NCBI GenBank assembly: GCA_024710925.1
Contig: JANJTW010000113.1
Coordinates: 1-33,174 of the forward strand
From: Rhodocyclaceae bacterium
Lineage (GTDB): Bacteria > Pseudomonadota > Gammaproteobacteria > Burkholderiales > Rhodocyclaceae
Length of the DNA: 33,174 nucleotides
Direction of reading: 5' to 3'
Shown: in pieces, positions 6,522 to 15,546 of the stretch
Numbering within the stretch: the first letter of the stretch is position 1
How the letters are laid out: each line of letters opens with the position of its first letter
Notes under the pieces: generated by a model
Database searches by the model: none
What the model saw: the letters and a program-made list of their open reading frames with translations, nothing else
Told to the model about the DNA's origin: nothing
Program-made: the position numbers and the translations under genes

Positions 6522-8357
6522 ATGAAAAGCAACAAGCAATACGTTCTGGCGGCGGCACTTGCCGCCGCCTTCTCGCCAGCCGCCGTTGCGGCGGCCGATA
6601 CCAATCTTGATCCCATCGTCGTGACGGCGACGCGCCAGGCGATGCGGGTCAGCGACCTGATGGCCGACGTGACCGTGATCGACCGGGAAATGATCGAGCA
6701 GGCAGGTCAGACCTCCATCGAGCAACTGTTGTCGCAACAGCCCGGGATCCAGTACACGGCCAATGGCGGTCCGGGAGCGAACAGCGGCATCTTCATCCGC
6801 GGTGCGGCGCCGAAGCAGTCGATCGTCCTGATCGACGGTCAACGTTTCGGTTCGGCGACCACCGGCGACGCGACCTTCTCCCGCATTCCCCTGTCCCAGA
6901 TCGAGCGCATCGAAATCCTGCGCGGCCCGGCGTCGTCCCTCTATGGCGCAGACGCCGTCGGCGGCGTCATCCAGATATTCACGAAGAAAGGGCAGGGCGC
7001 TCCTCGCCTCAACGCCAGCACGGGCTACGGTTCGCACGGCACCACGGACAGCAGCGTCGGTTTTTCCGGCAGCAACGCGCTTGTTTCCTACAGCCTGCAA
7101 GCCGGCCACTATGCCACGGACGGGGTCAGTGCGATCCATAACCCGCGAGCGGCTAGCTACAACCCGGACCGCGACGGCTATCGCAATAGCAGCCTTGCCG
7201 GCAACCTTGCCATCAGGCCGGTCGATGGCCATGAAATCGGCGCCAATTTTCTGCTCAGCGACGGTACCAGCCGTTACGACAGCGGCCCGTCAACGCCGGG
7301 GCAGAAGAAAGACATCAAGAACCATCAGGACGTGTCGAACCAGTCACTCTGGTCCCGCAACCGGCTGACGAAAAACTGGACGAGCACCTTGCGCGTCGGC
7401 CGCAGTACCGACAAGTCGACGCAGGCGCGCGACGGGGTCGACACCGGCACGATCGAAACCACCCAGGATCAGTACGTGTGGCAGCACGATCTGAAGCTGT
7501 CGTCGGGCAGTGCGTTGCTTGCTGCGGAATATCTCAGGCAGTCCGTTTCCGGAACGACCGACTACGCGGTGGACGAGCGAACCATTCGTTCGCTGCTTGC
7601 CGGCTGGACCGTGGGGGTTGACGACCACCAGCTGCAGTTCAATCTGCGGCGCGACGACAATTCCCAGTTCGGCGGCAAGAGCACCGGCTCGGCGACGTAT
7701 GGCTACCAGATGTCTACGGCCTGGCGCGCCCACCTTTCCTACGGCACGGCATTCCGCGCGCCGACATTCAATGAGCTGTATTTCCCGAATACCTTCGGCG
7801 CCCTGTTCGCCGGCAACCCCAACCTCAAGCCGGAGAAGTCGCGGAATGCGGAAACGGGCCTGATCTGGGAGAGCGGGCAGCGGCGTTTTTCGGCCATCTA
7901 TTTCCACAACAAGGTCAGCGACATGATCGTCGGCTGGCCATTGAAAAACGTCAGCAAGGCAACCCTCGAAGGCGTTTCGCTCGGTTATTCCGGGCATGCC
8001 GGCGCGTGGTCGGGCGGTGTCTCCGTCGACCTGCAGCGTCCGCGCGATGACGACACCGACAAGCATCTTGCCCGTCGCGCCGACCGGCAGATGTTCAGCC
8101 ACCTGAGCCGGACGTTCGGCGACTGGCGGCTGGGCGGCGAGTGGCAGCTCGTCGGGCAGCGCTACGACGATGCCGCGAACCGGGTAAAGCTGGGCGGCTA
8201 CGGGCTGGTGAACCTCTTCGCCGAATATCGCCTCCAGAAGGACTGGGTCTTCTTCGCCCGCGGCAACAACATCTTCGACAAGTACTATGAAACCGTGAAC
8301 AACTACGGCGTTCCGGGGGCCAACGCCTTCTTCGGCATCCGTTACGCGCCCCGCTAA
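6522..8357 (+). CDS. btuB: TonB-dependent vitamin B12 outer-membrane receptor BtuB
   Basis: This outer-membrane receptor brings corrinoids into the periplasm. The 611-aa protein has a signal peptide (about 1-24, ending AVAA), a TonB box with DPIVVTATR just after it, a plug domain (IFIRGAAPKQSIVLIDGQR; LRGPASSLYGADAVGGVIQI) and a beta-barrel with aromatic strand ends. Length matches E. coli BtuB (about 600). Substrate assignment rests on similarity to BtuB and on the upstream cobalamin riboswitch. The SD AGGGGA ends 6 nt before the ATG. The final residues are YAPR, not the usual terminal aromatic; the last aromatic is four from the end. btuC starts 6 bp downstream. Confidence 0.95.
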   Translation: MKSNKQYVLAAALAAAFSPAAVAAADTNLDPIVVTATRQAMRVSDLMADVTVIDREMIEQAGQTSIEQLLSQQPGIQYTANGGPGANSGIFIRGAAPKQSIVLIDGQRFGSATTGDATFSRIPLSQIERIEILRGPASSLYGADAVGGVIQIFTKKGQGAPRLNASTGYGSHGTTDSSVGFSGSNALVSYSLQAGHYATDGVSAIHNPRAASYNPDRDGYRNSSLAGNLAIRPVDGHEIGANFLLSDGTSRYDSGPSTPGQKKDIKNHQDVSNQSLWSRNRLTKNWTSTLRVGRSTDKSTQARDGVDTGTIETTQDQYVWQHDLKLSSGSALLAAEYLRQSVSGTTDYAVDERTIRSLLAGWTVGVDDHQLQFNLRRDDNSQFGGKSTGSATYGYQMSTAWRAHLSYGTAFRAPTFNELYFPNTFGALFAGNPNLKPEKSRNAETGLIWESGQRRFSAIYFHNKVSDMIVGWPLKNVSKATLEGVSLGYSGHAGAWSGGVSVDLQRPRDDDTDKHLARRADRQMFSHLSRTFGDWRLGGEWQLVGQRYDDAANRVKLGGYGLVNLFAEYRLQKDWVFFARGNNIFDKYYETVNNYGVPGANAFFGIRYAPR

Positions 8358-8363
8358 TCGACC

Positions 8364-9341
8364 ATGCCGACCCGCCGCCGTGCCGCGCTCGTTCTCAGCG
8401 CCCTCGCCTTGCTCGGGGGGGGGAGTTTCGTCGTGGCATTGGCGGTCGGCAGCTTTTCCGTCCCGCTCGCCGACGTCGTCGGCGCGCTCGTCGGCGAGCC
8501 GGTCGAGCACGCCGCCATCGTGCGCGACCTGCGCCTGCCGCGCGCGCTCGCCGGCTTCGCCTGCGGCGGCCTGCTGGCGCTGGCCGGCGCGCTGATGCAG
8601 GTGCTGCTCCGGAATCCGCTGGCCGATCCCTACGTGCTCGGCATCTCCGGCGGCGCCGGCGTCGGCGCCATGCTGGCCATCCTGCTCGGGCTGGCGACGG
8701 CAGGCATCAACGGCTTCGCCTTCCTCGGCGCGCTCGGCGCGATGCTGATCGTCTTCGGCCTCGCCCACGGCGACGGCGCGTGGACGCAGACGCGCCTCCT
8801 GCTGACCGGCGTCATCGTCGCCGCCGGCTGCGGTGCGCTGGTCGCGCTGATGCTGTCGATCGCGCCCGAGCACAAGCTGCGCGGCATGCTCTTCTGGCTG
8901 ATGGGCGACCTCTCGCAGACCGGCGCGCCGTGGATCGCGCTGGCCATCCTCGCCGCCGCGCTCGCCGCGGCGCTGCCGTTCGCGCGCGAACTGAACCTGC
9001 TGGCGCGCGGCCAGGACACGGCGCAGGCGCTCGGCGTCGACGTCAAGCGCCTGCGCTATGCGGTCTATGCCATCGCCTCGCTGGTCACCGCGGTGGCCGT
9101 CACCAGCGCCGGTTCGATCGGTTTCGTCGGCCTCGTCGTGCCGCACCTCGTCCGGCTGGCCATCGGCAACGACCAGCGCCTGCTGCTGCCGGCCTCGGTG
9201 CTCGCCGGCGGCGCGTTGCTCACCTTCGCCGACACCCTGGCGCGCACCGTCGTCGCGCCGCAGCAGTTGCCGGTCGGCGTGCTCACGGCGCTGATCGGCG
9301 TGCCGGTCTTCCTGTTCCTGCTGGCGAGGCACCGGCAGTGA
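8364..9341 (+). CDS. btuC: Cobalamin ABC transporter permease BtuC (FecCD family)
   Basis: This inner-membrane permease works with BtuD to move corrinoids into the cytoplasm. The 325-aa protein has about ten membrane segments and FecCD hallmarks: LRLPRALAGFACGGLLALAG, LLRNPLADPYVLGISGGAG and GSIGFVGLVVPHLVRL, the last holding the coupling region that contacts the ATPase. The start follows btuB by 6 bp and the stop overlaps the btuD GTG. The N-terminal coding region contains a run of nine G (8415-8423), a potential slippage site. Vitamin B12 specificity is inferred from the operon. Confidence 0.93.
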   Translation: MPTRRRAALVLSALALLGGGSFVVALAVGSFSVPLADVVGALVGEPVEHAAIVRDLRLPRALAGFACGGLLALAGALMQVLLRNPLADPYVLGISGGAGVGAMLAILLGLATAGINGFAFLGALGAMLIVFGLAHGDGAWTQTRLLLTGVIVAAGCGALVALMLSIAPEHKLRGMLFWLMGDLSQTGAPWIALAILAAALAAALPFARELNLLARGQDTAQALGVDVKRLRYAVYAIASLVTAVAVTSAGSIGFVGLVVPHLVRLAIGNDQRLLLPASVLAGGALLTFADTLARTVVAPQQLPVGVLTALIGVPVFLFLLARHRQ

Positions 9342-10120
9342 GCGCGCAGCCGTTGCCACTCATCGAAGCTCGCGGCCTCGCCGTCAGCGTCGGCGGCCAC
9401 ACCGTCTGCCGCGACCTCGATTTTTCTCTTGCCGCCGGCGAGCGGCTGGCCATCCTCGGCCGCAACGGCGCCGGCAAGTCGACGCTGCTGTCGGTGCTCG
9501 CCGGCCTGCGCCCGGCGGATGCCGGCGAGGTCGGCCTCGGCGGCGAAACCTACGCCGCGCTCGGCCCGCGCGCCGCCGCGAAGCGGCGCGGCTGGCTGCC
9601 GCAGCGGCACAGCGACGCCTTCGCCTCGACCGTGCTGGAAACGGCGCTGACCGGCCGCCATCCGCACCTCGGCCGCTGGGACTGGGAAACGAAGCGGGAC
9701 GCCGAGATCGCGCGCGGCGCCATCGCCGCCGTCGGCCTCGCCGGCATGGAGGCGCGCGACGTGCAGACGCTCTCCGGCGGCGAACGCCAGCGGCTGGCCA
9801 TCGCCACGCTGCTGACGCAGGCGGCGCCGCTCTACCTGCTCGACGAGCCGCTGGCGCATCTCGACCTCAACCATCAGATCGCCGTCCTCGACCTGTTCGC
9901 CGGTGCCGCGCGCGACTGCCACGCCGGCCTCGTCATGGTCCTGCACGAACCGGGCCTTGCCGACCGCTACTGCGACCGCGCGCTGCTCGTCCACGGCGAC
10001 GGCCGCTGCGAGCTAGGCGCCTGCCGCGAGCTGCTCACCGCCGATCGGCTCGGCGAACTCTACGGCCACCCGCTGCGCCAAGTCGAAAGCGACGGCCGGC
10101 GCTGGTTCATTCCCGCCTGA
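9338..10120 (+). CDS. btuD: Cobalamin ABC transporter ATP-binding protein BtuD
   Basis: This is the 260-aa ATPase of the corrinoid importer. In order: Walker A GRNGAGKST (41-49), Q-loop at Q89 (GWLPQRH), signature LSGGERQR (145-152), Walker B YLLDEP (166-171), D-loop AHLD and the H-loop histidine in VLHEP (H203). The GTG start at 9338 overlaps the btuC stop (GTGA), so the pair is translationally coupled. A longer in-frame reading that begins inside btuC is an artefact of high GC. No binding protein gene is adjacent; the nearest corrinoid-binding candidate is at 31093-31905. Confidence 0.93.
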   Translation: MSAQPLPLIEARGLAVSVGGHTVCRDLDFSLAAGERLAILGRNGAGKSTLLSVLAGLRPADAGEVGLGGETYAALGPRAAAKRRGWLPQRHSDAFASTVLETALTGRHPHLGRWDWETKRDAEIARGAIAAVGLAGMEARDVQTLSGGERQRLAIATLLTQAAPLYLLDEPLAHLDLNHQIAVLDLFAGAARDCHAGLVMVLHEPGLADRYCDRALLVHGDGRCELGACRELLTADRLGELYGHPLRQVESDGRRWFIPA

Positions 10121-10143
10121 AACCCTCTCCCGAAGGAATCCGC

Positions 10144-10755
10144 ATGAGCGAAGACAGCACGCGCGAACAGCGCCACCACGACCGCATGCAGCGCAAGAAG
10201 GAAGTGATCGACGCCAAGGTCGCCGCCGCCCAGGAAGAGCGCGGCATCCTGCTGGTGAATACCGGCAACGGCAAGGGCAAGAGCTCGGCCGCCTTCGGCG
10301 TCGTCGCGCGCGCGCTCGGCCACGGCCACAAGGTCGCCGTCGTGCAGTTCGTGAAGAGCCGCTCGGACACCGGCGAGGAGGGCTTCTTCCGGAAATTTCC
10401 CGAACAGGTGCGCTGGCACGTCTGCGGTGAGGGCTTCACCTGGGAGACGCAGGACAGCGGCCGCGACACGCGCGCCGCGCAGGCGGCCTGGGCGATCGCC
10501 CGGGAATGCCTGGCCGACGAAACGGTGAACCTCGTCGTCCTCGACGAGATGACCTACGCCTTCAAGTACGGCTGGCTCGACCTCGCCGAGGTGCTGGCGG
10601 CGATCGCCGCGCGGCCGCGGATGCAGACGGTGATCGTCACCGGCCGCGCCGCGCCCGATGCGCTGGTCGAGGCGGCCGACACGGTGACCGAGATGGGTAT
10701 GGTCAAGCACGCCTTCAAGGCCGGCGTGCAGGCGATGCCGGGCGTCGAGTATTAA
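10144..10755 (+). CDS. cobO: Cob(I)yrinic acid a,c-diamide adenosyltransferase (CobO/BtuR family)
   Basis: The enzyme transfers the adenosyl group of ATP to Co(I) corrinoids, making adenosylcobalamin or its precursors in the cytoplasm. The 203-aa protein has the family length, a basic N-terminal extension, a P-loop NTGNGKGKSSAAFG (39-52), VVQFVKS, and the VVLDEMTYAFKYGWLD block typical of CobO. The SD AAGGA (10134-10138) suits the ATG. It lies 23 bp after btuD and 10 bp before the CobN-like gene. It could serve both new synthesis and salvage of imported B12, and would feed the nearby methylmalonyl-CoA mutase. Confidence 0.96.
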   Translation: MSEDSTREQRHHDRMQRKKEVIDAKVAAAQEERGILLVNTGNGKGKSSAAFGVVARALGHGHKVAVVQFVKSRSDTGEEGFFRKFPEQVRWHVCGEGFTWETQDSGRDTRAAQAAWAIARECLADETVNLVVLDEMTYAFKYGWLDLAEVLAAIAARPRMQTVIVTGRAAPDALVEAADTVTEMGMVKHAFKAGVQAMPGVEY

Positions 10756-10765
10756 GTTGCCGTCG

Positions 10766-13700
10766 ATGCGCCGTTTGCTGCTTGCGGCGTGCCTGCTGCC
10801 GCTACCGGCCATTGCCGCGACGCTGTTCGGCGTCGTCACCGAGCGTGCCGCGCCGCTCGCCGCCGAGGCTGCTGCGAAGCATGTCGCGGCGCATCCTGGC
10901 GACCGCATCGTGCTGCGCACGCCGGCGCAGCTCCTGGCCATGCCGGAAAAGCAGCTCGCGCGCACGCTCGCCGAGGCCGACGCGGTACTCGCCGTCGCCG
11001 TCTTCGGCGACCCGGCGCGCAAGCTGAAGGCGGTGCTGCCGCAGGCGCGCGCCGGCGCCCGCATCGGCGCGCTGAACGGCGAGGCGACGCTGTCGTTGAT
11101 GTCGCGGCTGCCGCTGCAGCCGGCTCCGAATGCGCCGCTTGCCGCACTCGACAATTTTCCCGCCGAGACGCTGCGCCACCTGACGCTCGAAACTCCGCCG
11201 GCCGCCGCGCTCGCCGCTGCCGCCGCGCATCCCGGCGCGCGCGCCTGGCTCGCGTTGCGCCAGACCTGGCAGGCCGGCGGCAGCGACAACGTCGCCCACC
11301 TCTACCGCCACCTGCTGCACCCCGAGGCCGCGCTGCCGACGCCGCAGCCGGAGCCGGCATTGCGCCTGCGCGCCGACGGCGAAGAGCGCAGCGACGCCGC
11401 GGCCTGGCGCTGGCAGCCGCTGCCGGCCGCTCCCGCGCTGGTCGTGCTCGACCTCGCCAACGCCGATCCGGCGCCGGCCGACGCACTGTGTGCCGCGTCT
11501 CGCCGGAAGGGCGTCAACTGCATCGCAGTGATGGCGCGTTGGGCGGTGACCTCGCGCGAGGTCGTCGAGCGCCTGCCGGAACTGGTCGCGCCGGCAAGGC
11601 CGGCGGCGCTGGTGGTGCTCCAGGATTTCGTCGTCGGCGCCGCCGAGCATCGTGAGGCGGTCAGCGCCGCGCTGGCCAAGCTCGATGTGCCGGTGTTCAA
11701 GGCCATCCGCCTGACCGACCGCACGGCGATGCAGTGGCGGCTCTCCCCGGACGGTCTGCCGCCCGATTCGGTGCAGTACCGCGTCGCGCTGCCCGAATTG
11801 CAGGGCAGCGGCCAGCCGATCGTCGTCGCCGCCTCGGGCAAGGCGAGCATCGACCGCCTGACCGGCATCGAGATCCGCCGCCCCGAGGTGCTTGCCGCCG
11901 AGGTCGAGCGCCTTGCCGCGCGCGCCGCGCGCTGGCAGGCGTTGGCGCAGAAGACGAACTTCGACAAGCGCGTCGCGCTGATCTACTACAACCACCCGCC
12001 GGGACGGCAGAATATCGGCGCCGACAACCTCGACGTGCCTGCTTCACTATTCCATCTGCTGCGCGAAATGAAGGCGGCGGGCTACGACACCGGCGAGTTG
12101 CCATCGAGCCCGGAAGCGCTGCTCGCGACGATCATGGAGCGCGGCGTGAATCTGCCCGAGGACCGCGCCGAACTCGCGCGCATGGCGCCGAACGTGCACG
12201 GTGTCGGTGCTGCCGACTACGCGCGCTGGTTCGCAACATTGTCGCCGCGTGTGCAGGGCGAGATAGTCGATGGCCCACTCGGCCGGCTGCACGCCGAAGT
12301 GCTCGAAGCCGAGCGGGCCGGCGAATGGGCGCTCGGCGCGAAGCGCGCCGAGGTGGCGCTGAAGGACCTGCATCATCTGGTCGAAGGCGCCGACCACCCG
12401 CGCCGCGACGACGCGATCAAGCTGCTGGCGAAGCTGGAAGCGGGCTACCTGAAATGCCTGGCCGATCAGGCGAAATCCCCGTGTGCCGGCAATGCGGAAA
12501 CCGTCCGCCGCCTTTCCGCGCTCGCCATCGAAGGCCTGCGCGGCTGGGGGGCGACACCGGGCAAGGTGATGGTGCACGGCCAAGGCAAGGATGCCCGCCT
12601 GCTGGTGCCCGGCCTGGTCTTCGGCAAGGTCTTCGTCGGCCCGCAGCCGCCGCGCGGCTGGGAAGTCGACGAGGAGTTGCTGCACGCCAACACCAGCATC
12701 ACGCCGCCGCACCAGTTCCTCGCCTTCTACCACTGGCTGCGCGACGTCTTCCGCGCCGACGCGCTGGTGCACCTCGGCCGCCACTCGACCTACGAGTTCC
12801 TGCCGGGCAAGGCCGTCGGCCTCGCGTCCGACGACTACCCGAGCCTGATCGCCAGCGACCTGCCCGGCATCTACCCGTACATCGTCGACGGCGTCGGCGA
12901 GGGCGTGCAGGCCAAGCGTCGCGGTTTGGCGGTGATCGTCGACCACCTGACGCCACCGCTCGCGGCGACGCCGCTCTACGACCAGCTGCTGGCGCTGCGC
13001 CAGGTGGTCGAGAGCTTCGAGGCGAGCAGTTCGGAGGCGATCAAGGCCGCCGCCGCGCGCACCATGCGCGAGCAGGTCGTCGAGTTGAACCTCAAGCAGG
13101 AGTTGGAAGCGTCGATGGCCGACGTGCTCGAAGTGCGCGGCATCGGTTTCGAGCAGGCCGACGACGAACTGCTGGCGCACGAGATTGGCCACTACCTGAC
13201 CAAGCTGCAGGAGAAGTTCATGCCGCACGGCCTGCACGTCTTCGGCCAGGACTGGTCGCGCGAATCGCTCGACCTGATGCTGGCGTCGATGAAGCAGGGC
13301 GGCATCGAGGACCCGGCCGTCGCCGACAAGCTGGCCGCGTCGCCGCAGGCGGAGATGGCCGCGCTGCTGGCCGGGCTGGCCGGCCGCTACGTCGCGCCGG
13401 GCAAGGGCAACGACCCGCTGCGCTCGCCCGAGTCGCTGCCCACCGGTCGCAACTTCCACGCCGTCGACGGCGACCTGCTGCCGACGAAGCTCGGCTACAA
13501 GCTCGGCCAGGATTTCGCGGTGCGCGCGATAAAGAAGAAGGCGGAGCACGAGGGCAGCGAGGCGGTCATTTTGTGGGCCTCCGATGCGGTGCGCGACGAG
13601 GGTGTGATGGTCGGCTTCGCGCTGGCGCTGATGGGCGCCGAGCCGGTATGGAACGCGCGCGGCATCGTCACCGACGTGCGCCTCGTTGCCGGTGCACCGC

Positions 13701-15109
13701 GGCGCGACGTGATCGTCACCACCTCGGGCCTCTTTCGTGACCTCTACCCGAACCTGCTGCGCCTGATCGACCGCGCCGGCCTGCTCACGCTCGCCGCGTC
13801 GGCCAACAGCATCGTTCGCGAGCGGCCGGACCTGCAGGAGGCCGTCACTGCCGCGCTGCAGCCGCTGCCGGCGGCGCAGTGGGGCGACGAGGCGCCGGCC
13901 GCCAATCGCATCGCCTTCGAGTGGCGGCGCCGCGTCGACGCGCTGCGGCAGGCGGGTCTCACGCCCGCCGCCGCCGGTCGCGAGGCGGCGCTGCGCCTGT
14001 TCGGCGATGCGCCCGGAGCCTACGGCGCCGGCATCAACCGGCTGACCGAGCGTTCCGGCGCCTGGCACGCGCGTCTCGAACTGGGCAAGGTCTACCGCAC
14101 GCGGCTGGGCCACGCCTACGGGCTCGCCGCCGACGGCGAGGCGGCGCACGCGGCCTTCGACGCGGCGCTGACCAACGTCGGCCGCGCCTGGCACGGGCGC
14201 GCCAGCAACCTCTACGGCGTGCTCGACAACAATGACGCCTTCGACTACCTCGGCGGCCTCTCGCTCGCCGTCGAAGGGCTCACCGGCCGTCGCCCGGAAG
14301 GGCTGATCCTGCAGCACGCCGACCCGGGGCGCGCCGACATCGAGCCGCTCGCCACCGCCGTGCTCGGCGAGCTGCGCGGCCGCTTCCTCAACCCGGCCTG
14401 GCTGAAGCCGCTGATGGGCCACGGCTACGCCGGCGCGCGCACGATGGGCCAGGAGTTCCTCGAGAACCTGTGGGGCTGGCAGGTGACGCGCCCGGACCTG
14501 ATCGAGAACTGGGCCTGGGACGAGGTGAAGGCGGTCTATTTCGACGACCGGCAGAAGCTCGGCCTGCCGCAATTCCTCGGCCAGGGGCCGAACGCACACG
14601 TCAAGGCGCACATGCTGTCGATCTTCATGGTCGCCGCGCACAAGGGTTTCTGGAAAACCGACGCGGCGACGATCGAGCGGCTCGGCGGCGAACTAGCGCG
14701 GCTGGTCGCGAAGAACGGCCTGCCTGGCACCGGCCACGCGGCGCCGCACCACCCGATGTGGGAATGGCTGACGCCGCAACTCGCCGCCGCCGACGCGCAG
14801 GCGCTCGGCGTCGTGCTGGCGAAGGCGCGCGGCGAGAATGTGGTCGTCGCCTACGTGCCGCCAGCCGCGGCGACGAAACCGACGCTCGGCCCGCGGGCCG
14901 CTACGGCCGCGACGCTGGCCGCGCCGGCAGCCGTGGCGGATCTCCCGGCCGAGGCGGCGCCGGCGCGCGCCTATGCGCTCGAACGCGCCGCGCCTGCCGT
15001 CACCGCGCCGATTCCCTTCGCCGTGCTGGCGCTGCTGCCCTTCCTCTTCGTTGCCGGCCTGTGGCGCGGCACGACCTTCATCCCTTCCTCCTTCCGGAGA
15101 ACGACATGA
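10766..15109 (+). CDS. cobN: CobN/BchH-type chelatase large subunit with signal peptide and C-terminal membrane anchor
   Basis: This 1447-aa protein belongs to the CobN/ChlH family, the tetrapyrrole-binding subunit of cobalt and magnesium chelatases. Core motifs are present: IYYNHPPGRQNIGADNLDVP (about 405-425), HLGRHSTYEFLPGK (669-682, with H669, H673 and E677), GEGVQAKRRGLAVIVDHLTP, GAYGAGINRLTERSGAW and LGHAYG. Unlike classical CobN it opens with a clear signal peptide (MRRLLLAACLLPLPAIA, cleavage likely after AIA). It ends with an Ala-rich linker and one hydrophobic segment (about 1415-1433), so it should be exported and anchored. ATG 10766 is preferred to an in-frame TTG at 10757. The stop overlaps the next start (ATGA). 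No CobS/CobT or ChlI/ChlD partner is in the window. Metal and substrate are not proven. Confidence 0.9.
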   Translation: MRRLLLAACLLPLPAIAATLFGVVTERAAPLAAEAAAKHVAAHPGDRIVLRTPAQLLAMPEKQLARTLAEADAVLAVAVFGDPARKLKAVLPQARAGARIGALNGEATLSLMSRLPLQPAPNAPLAALDNFPAETLRHLTLETPPAAALAAAAAHPGARAWLALRQTWQAGGSDNVAHLYRHLLHPEAALPTPQPEPALRLRADGEERSDAAAWRWQPLPAAPALVVLDLANADPAPADALCAASRRKGVNCIAVMARWAVTSREVVERLPELVAPARPAALVVLQDFVVGAAEHREAVSAALAKLDVPVFKAIRLTDRTAMQWRLSPDGLPPDSVQYRVALPELQGSGQPIVVAASGKASIDRLTGIEIRRPEVLAAEVERLAARAARWQALAQKTNFDKRVALIYYNHPPGRQNIGADNLDVPASLFHLLREMKAAGYDTGELPSSPEALLATIMERGVNLPEDRAELARMAPNVHGVGAADYARWFATLSPRVQGEIVDGPLGRLHAEVLEAERAGEWALGAKRAEVALKDLHHLVEGADHPRRDDAIKLLAKLEAGYLKCLADQAKSPCAGNAETVRRLSALAIEGLRGWGATPGKVMVHGQGKDARLLVPGLVFGKVFVGPQPPRGWEVDEELLHANTSITPPHQFLAFYHWLRDVFRADALVHLGRHSTYEFLPGKAVGLASDDYPSLIASDLPGIYPYIVDGVGEGVQAKRRGLAVIVDHLTPPLAATPLYDQLLALRQVVESFEASSSEAIKAAAARTMREQVVELNLKQELEASMADVLEVRGIGFEQADDELLAHEIGHYLTKLQEKFMPHGLHVFGQDWSRESLDLMLASMKQGGIEDPAVADKLAASPQAEMAALLAGLAGRYVAPGKGNDPLRSPESLPTGRNFHAVDGDLLPTKLGYKLGQDFAVRAIKKKAEHEGSEAVILWASDAVRDEGVMVGFALALMGAEPVWNARGIVTDVRLVAGAPRRDVIVTTSGLFRDLYPNLLRLIDRAGLLTLAASANSIVRERPDLQEAVTAALQPLPAAQWGDEAPAANRIAFEWRRRVDALRQAGLTPAAAGREAALRLFGDAPGAYGAGINRLTERSGAWHARLELGKVYRTRLGHAYGLAADGEAAHAAFDAALTNVGRAWHGRASNLYGVLDNNDAFDYLGGLSLAVEGLTGRRPEGLILQHADPGRADIEPLATAVLGELRGRFLNPAWLKPLMGHGYAGARTMGQEFLENLWGWQVTRPDLIENWAWDEVKAVYFDDRQKLGLPQFLGQGPNAHVKAHMLSIFMVAAHKGFWKTDAATIERLGGELARLVAKNGLPGTGHAAPHHPMWEWLTPQLAAADAQALGVVLAKARGENVVVAYVPPAAATKPTLGPRAATAATLAAPAAVADLPAEAAPARAYALERAAPAVTAPIPFAVLALLPFLFVAGLWRGTTFIPSSFRRTT

Positions 15110-15546
15110 TCGAATCCTCCCTGCTCACCTGGCTGCACGACGCCGTCACCTGGCTGCTGGCGCCGGCGCTCGCCGCGCTGGTCGCCGCCTGCGCGATCGC
15201 CGCGCTCGAAGCCGGCCTCGCCGTCGGCGAACGCTTTTCCGGCCTGGCGAAGATGAAGGCCGCCGGCGACGTGCTGCGCGTGCAGGCGCTCGCCCGCCAC
15301 CGGCTGGAGCGCGCCGACCTGCTCGCGCGCATCCCGCCGATGCTCGGCCTGATGGCGACGATCATTCCGCTCGGGCCGGGCCTCGCCGCGCTTGGCCAGG
15401 GCGACCCGGCCAAGCTCGCGTCGGCGGTGACGGTCGCTTTCGACGCCACCGTCCTCGGGCTGGTCGCCGGCATCGCCGGGCTGGTCATCGGCAAGCTGCG
15501 CCGGCGCTGGTACGAGGAGGTTCTCGAAGCGATGGAGCAGGCATGA
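15106..15546 (+). CDS. MotA/TolQ/ExbB family proton-channel-type protein
   Basis: This 146-aa membrane protein is a short relative of ExbB/TolQ. It has three predicted membrane segments (about 15-38, 76-97, 107-130). The family block before TM2 appears as RIPPMLGLMATIIPLGPGL (75-93), comparable to the ExbB PxLGLLGTV motif, and TM3 carries VAFDATVLGLVAGIAGL, matching the conserved TM3 block. ExbB/TolQ proteins use proton-motive force to drive a partner across the periplasm. The gene overlaps both neighbours by ATGA, giving tight coupling to CobN and to the ExbD-like protein. It probably energises the membrane-anchored CobN or the BtuB pathway; this is inferred. Confidence 0.88.
   Translation: MIESSLLTWLHDAVTWLLAPALAALVAACAIAALEAGLAVGERFSGLAKMKAAGDVLRVQALARHRLERADLLARIPPMLGLMATIIPLGPGLAALGQGDPAKLASAVTVAFDATVLGLVAGIAGLVIGKLRRRWYEEVLEAMEQA

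Noticed and set aside
8780-10120. 446-aa version of BtuD starting inside btuC
   Set aside because: The ABC domain starts at GTG 9338, coupled to the btuC stop; the extra N-terminal part is an off-frame Arg-rich translation of btuC.
12047-14641. 864-codon open frame antisense to cobN
   Set aside because: Long antisense frames are common in GC-rich coding DNA because stops are rare opposite GC3-rich codons. The translation is Arg/Gln/Val-rich with no family motif, while the sense strand has clear CobN blocks.
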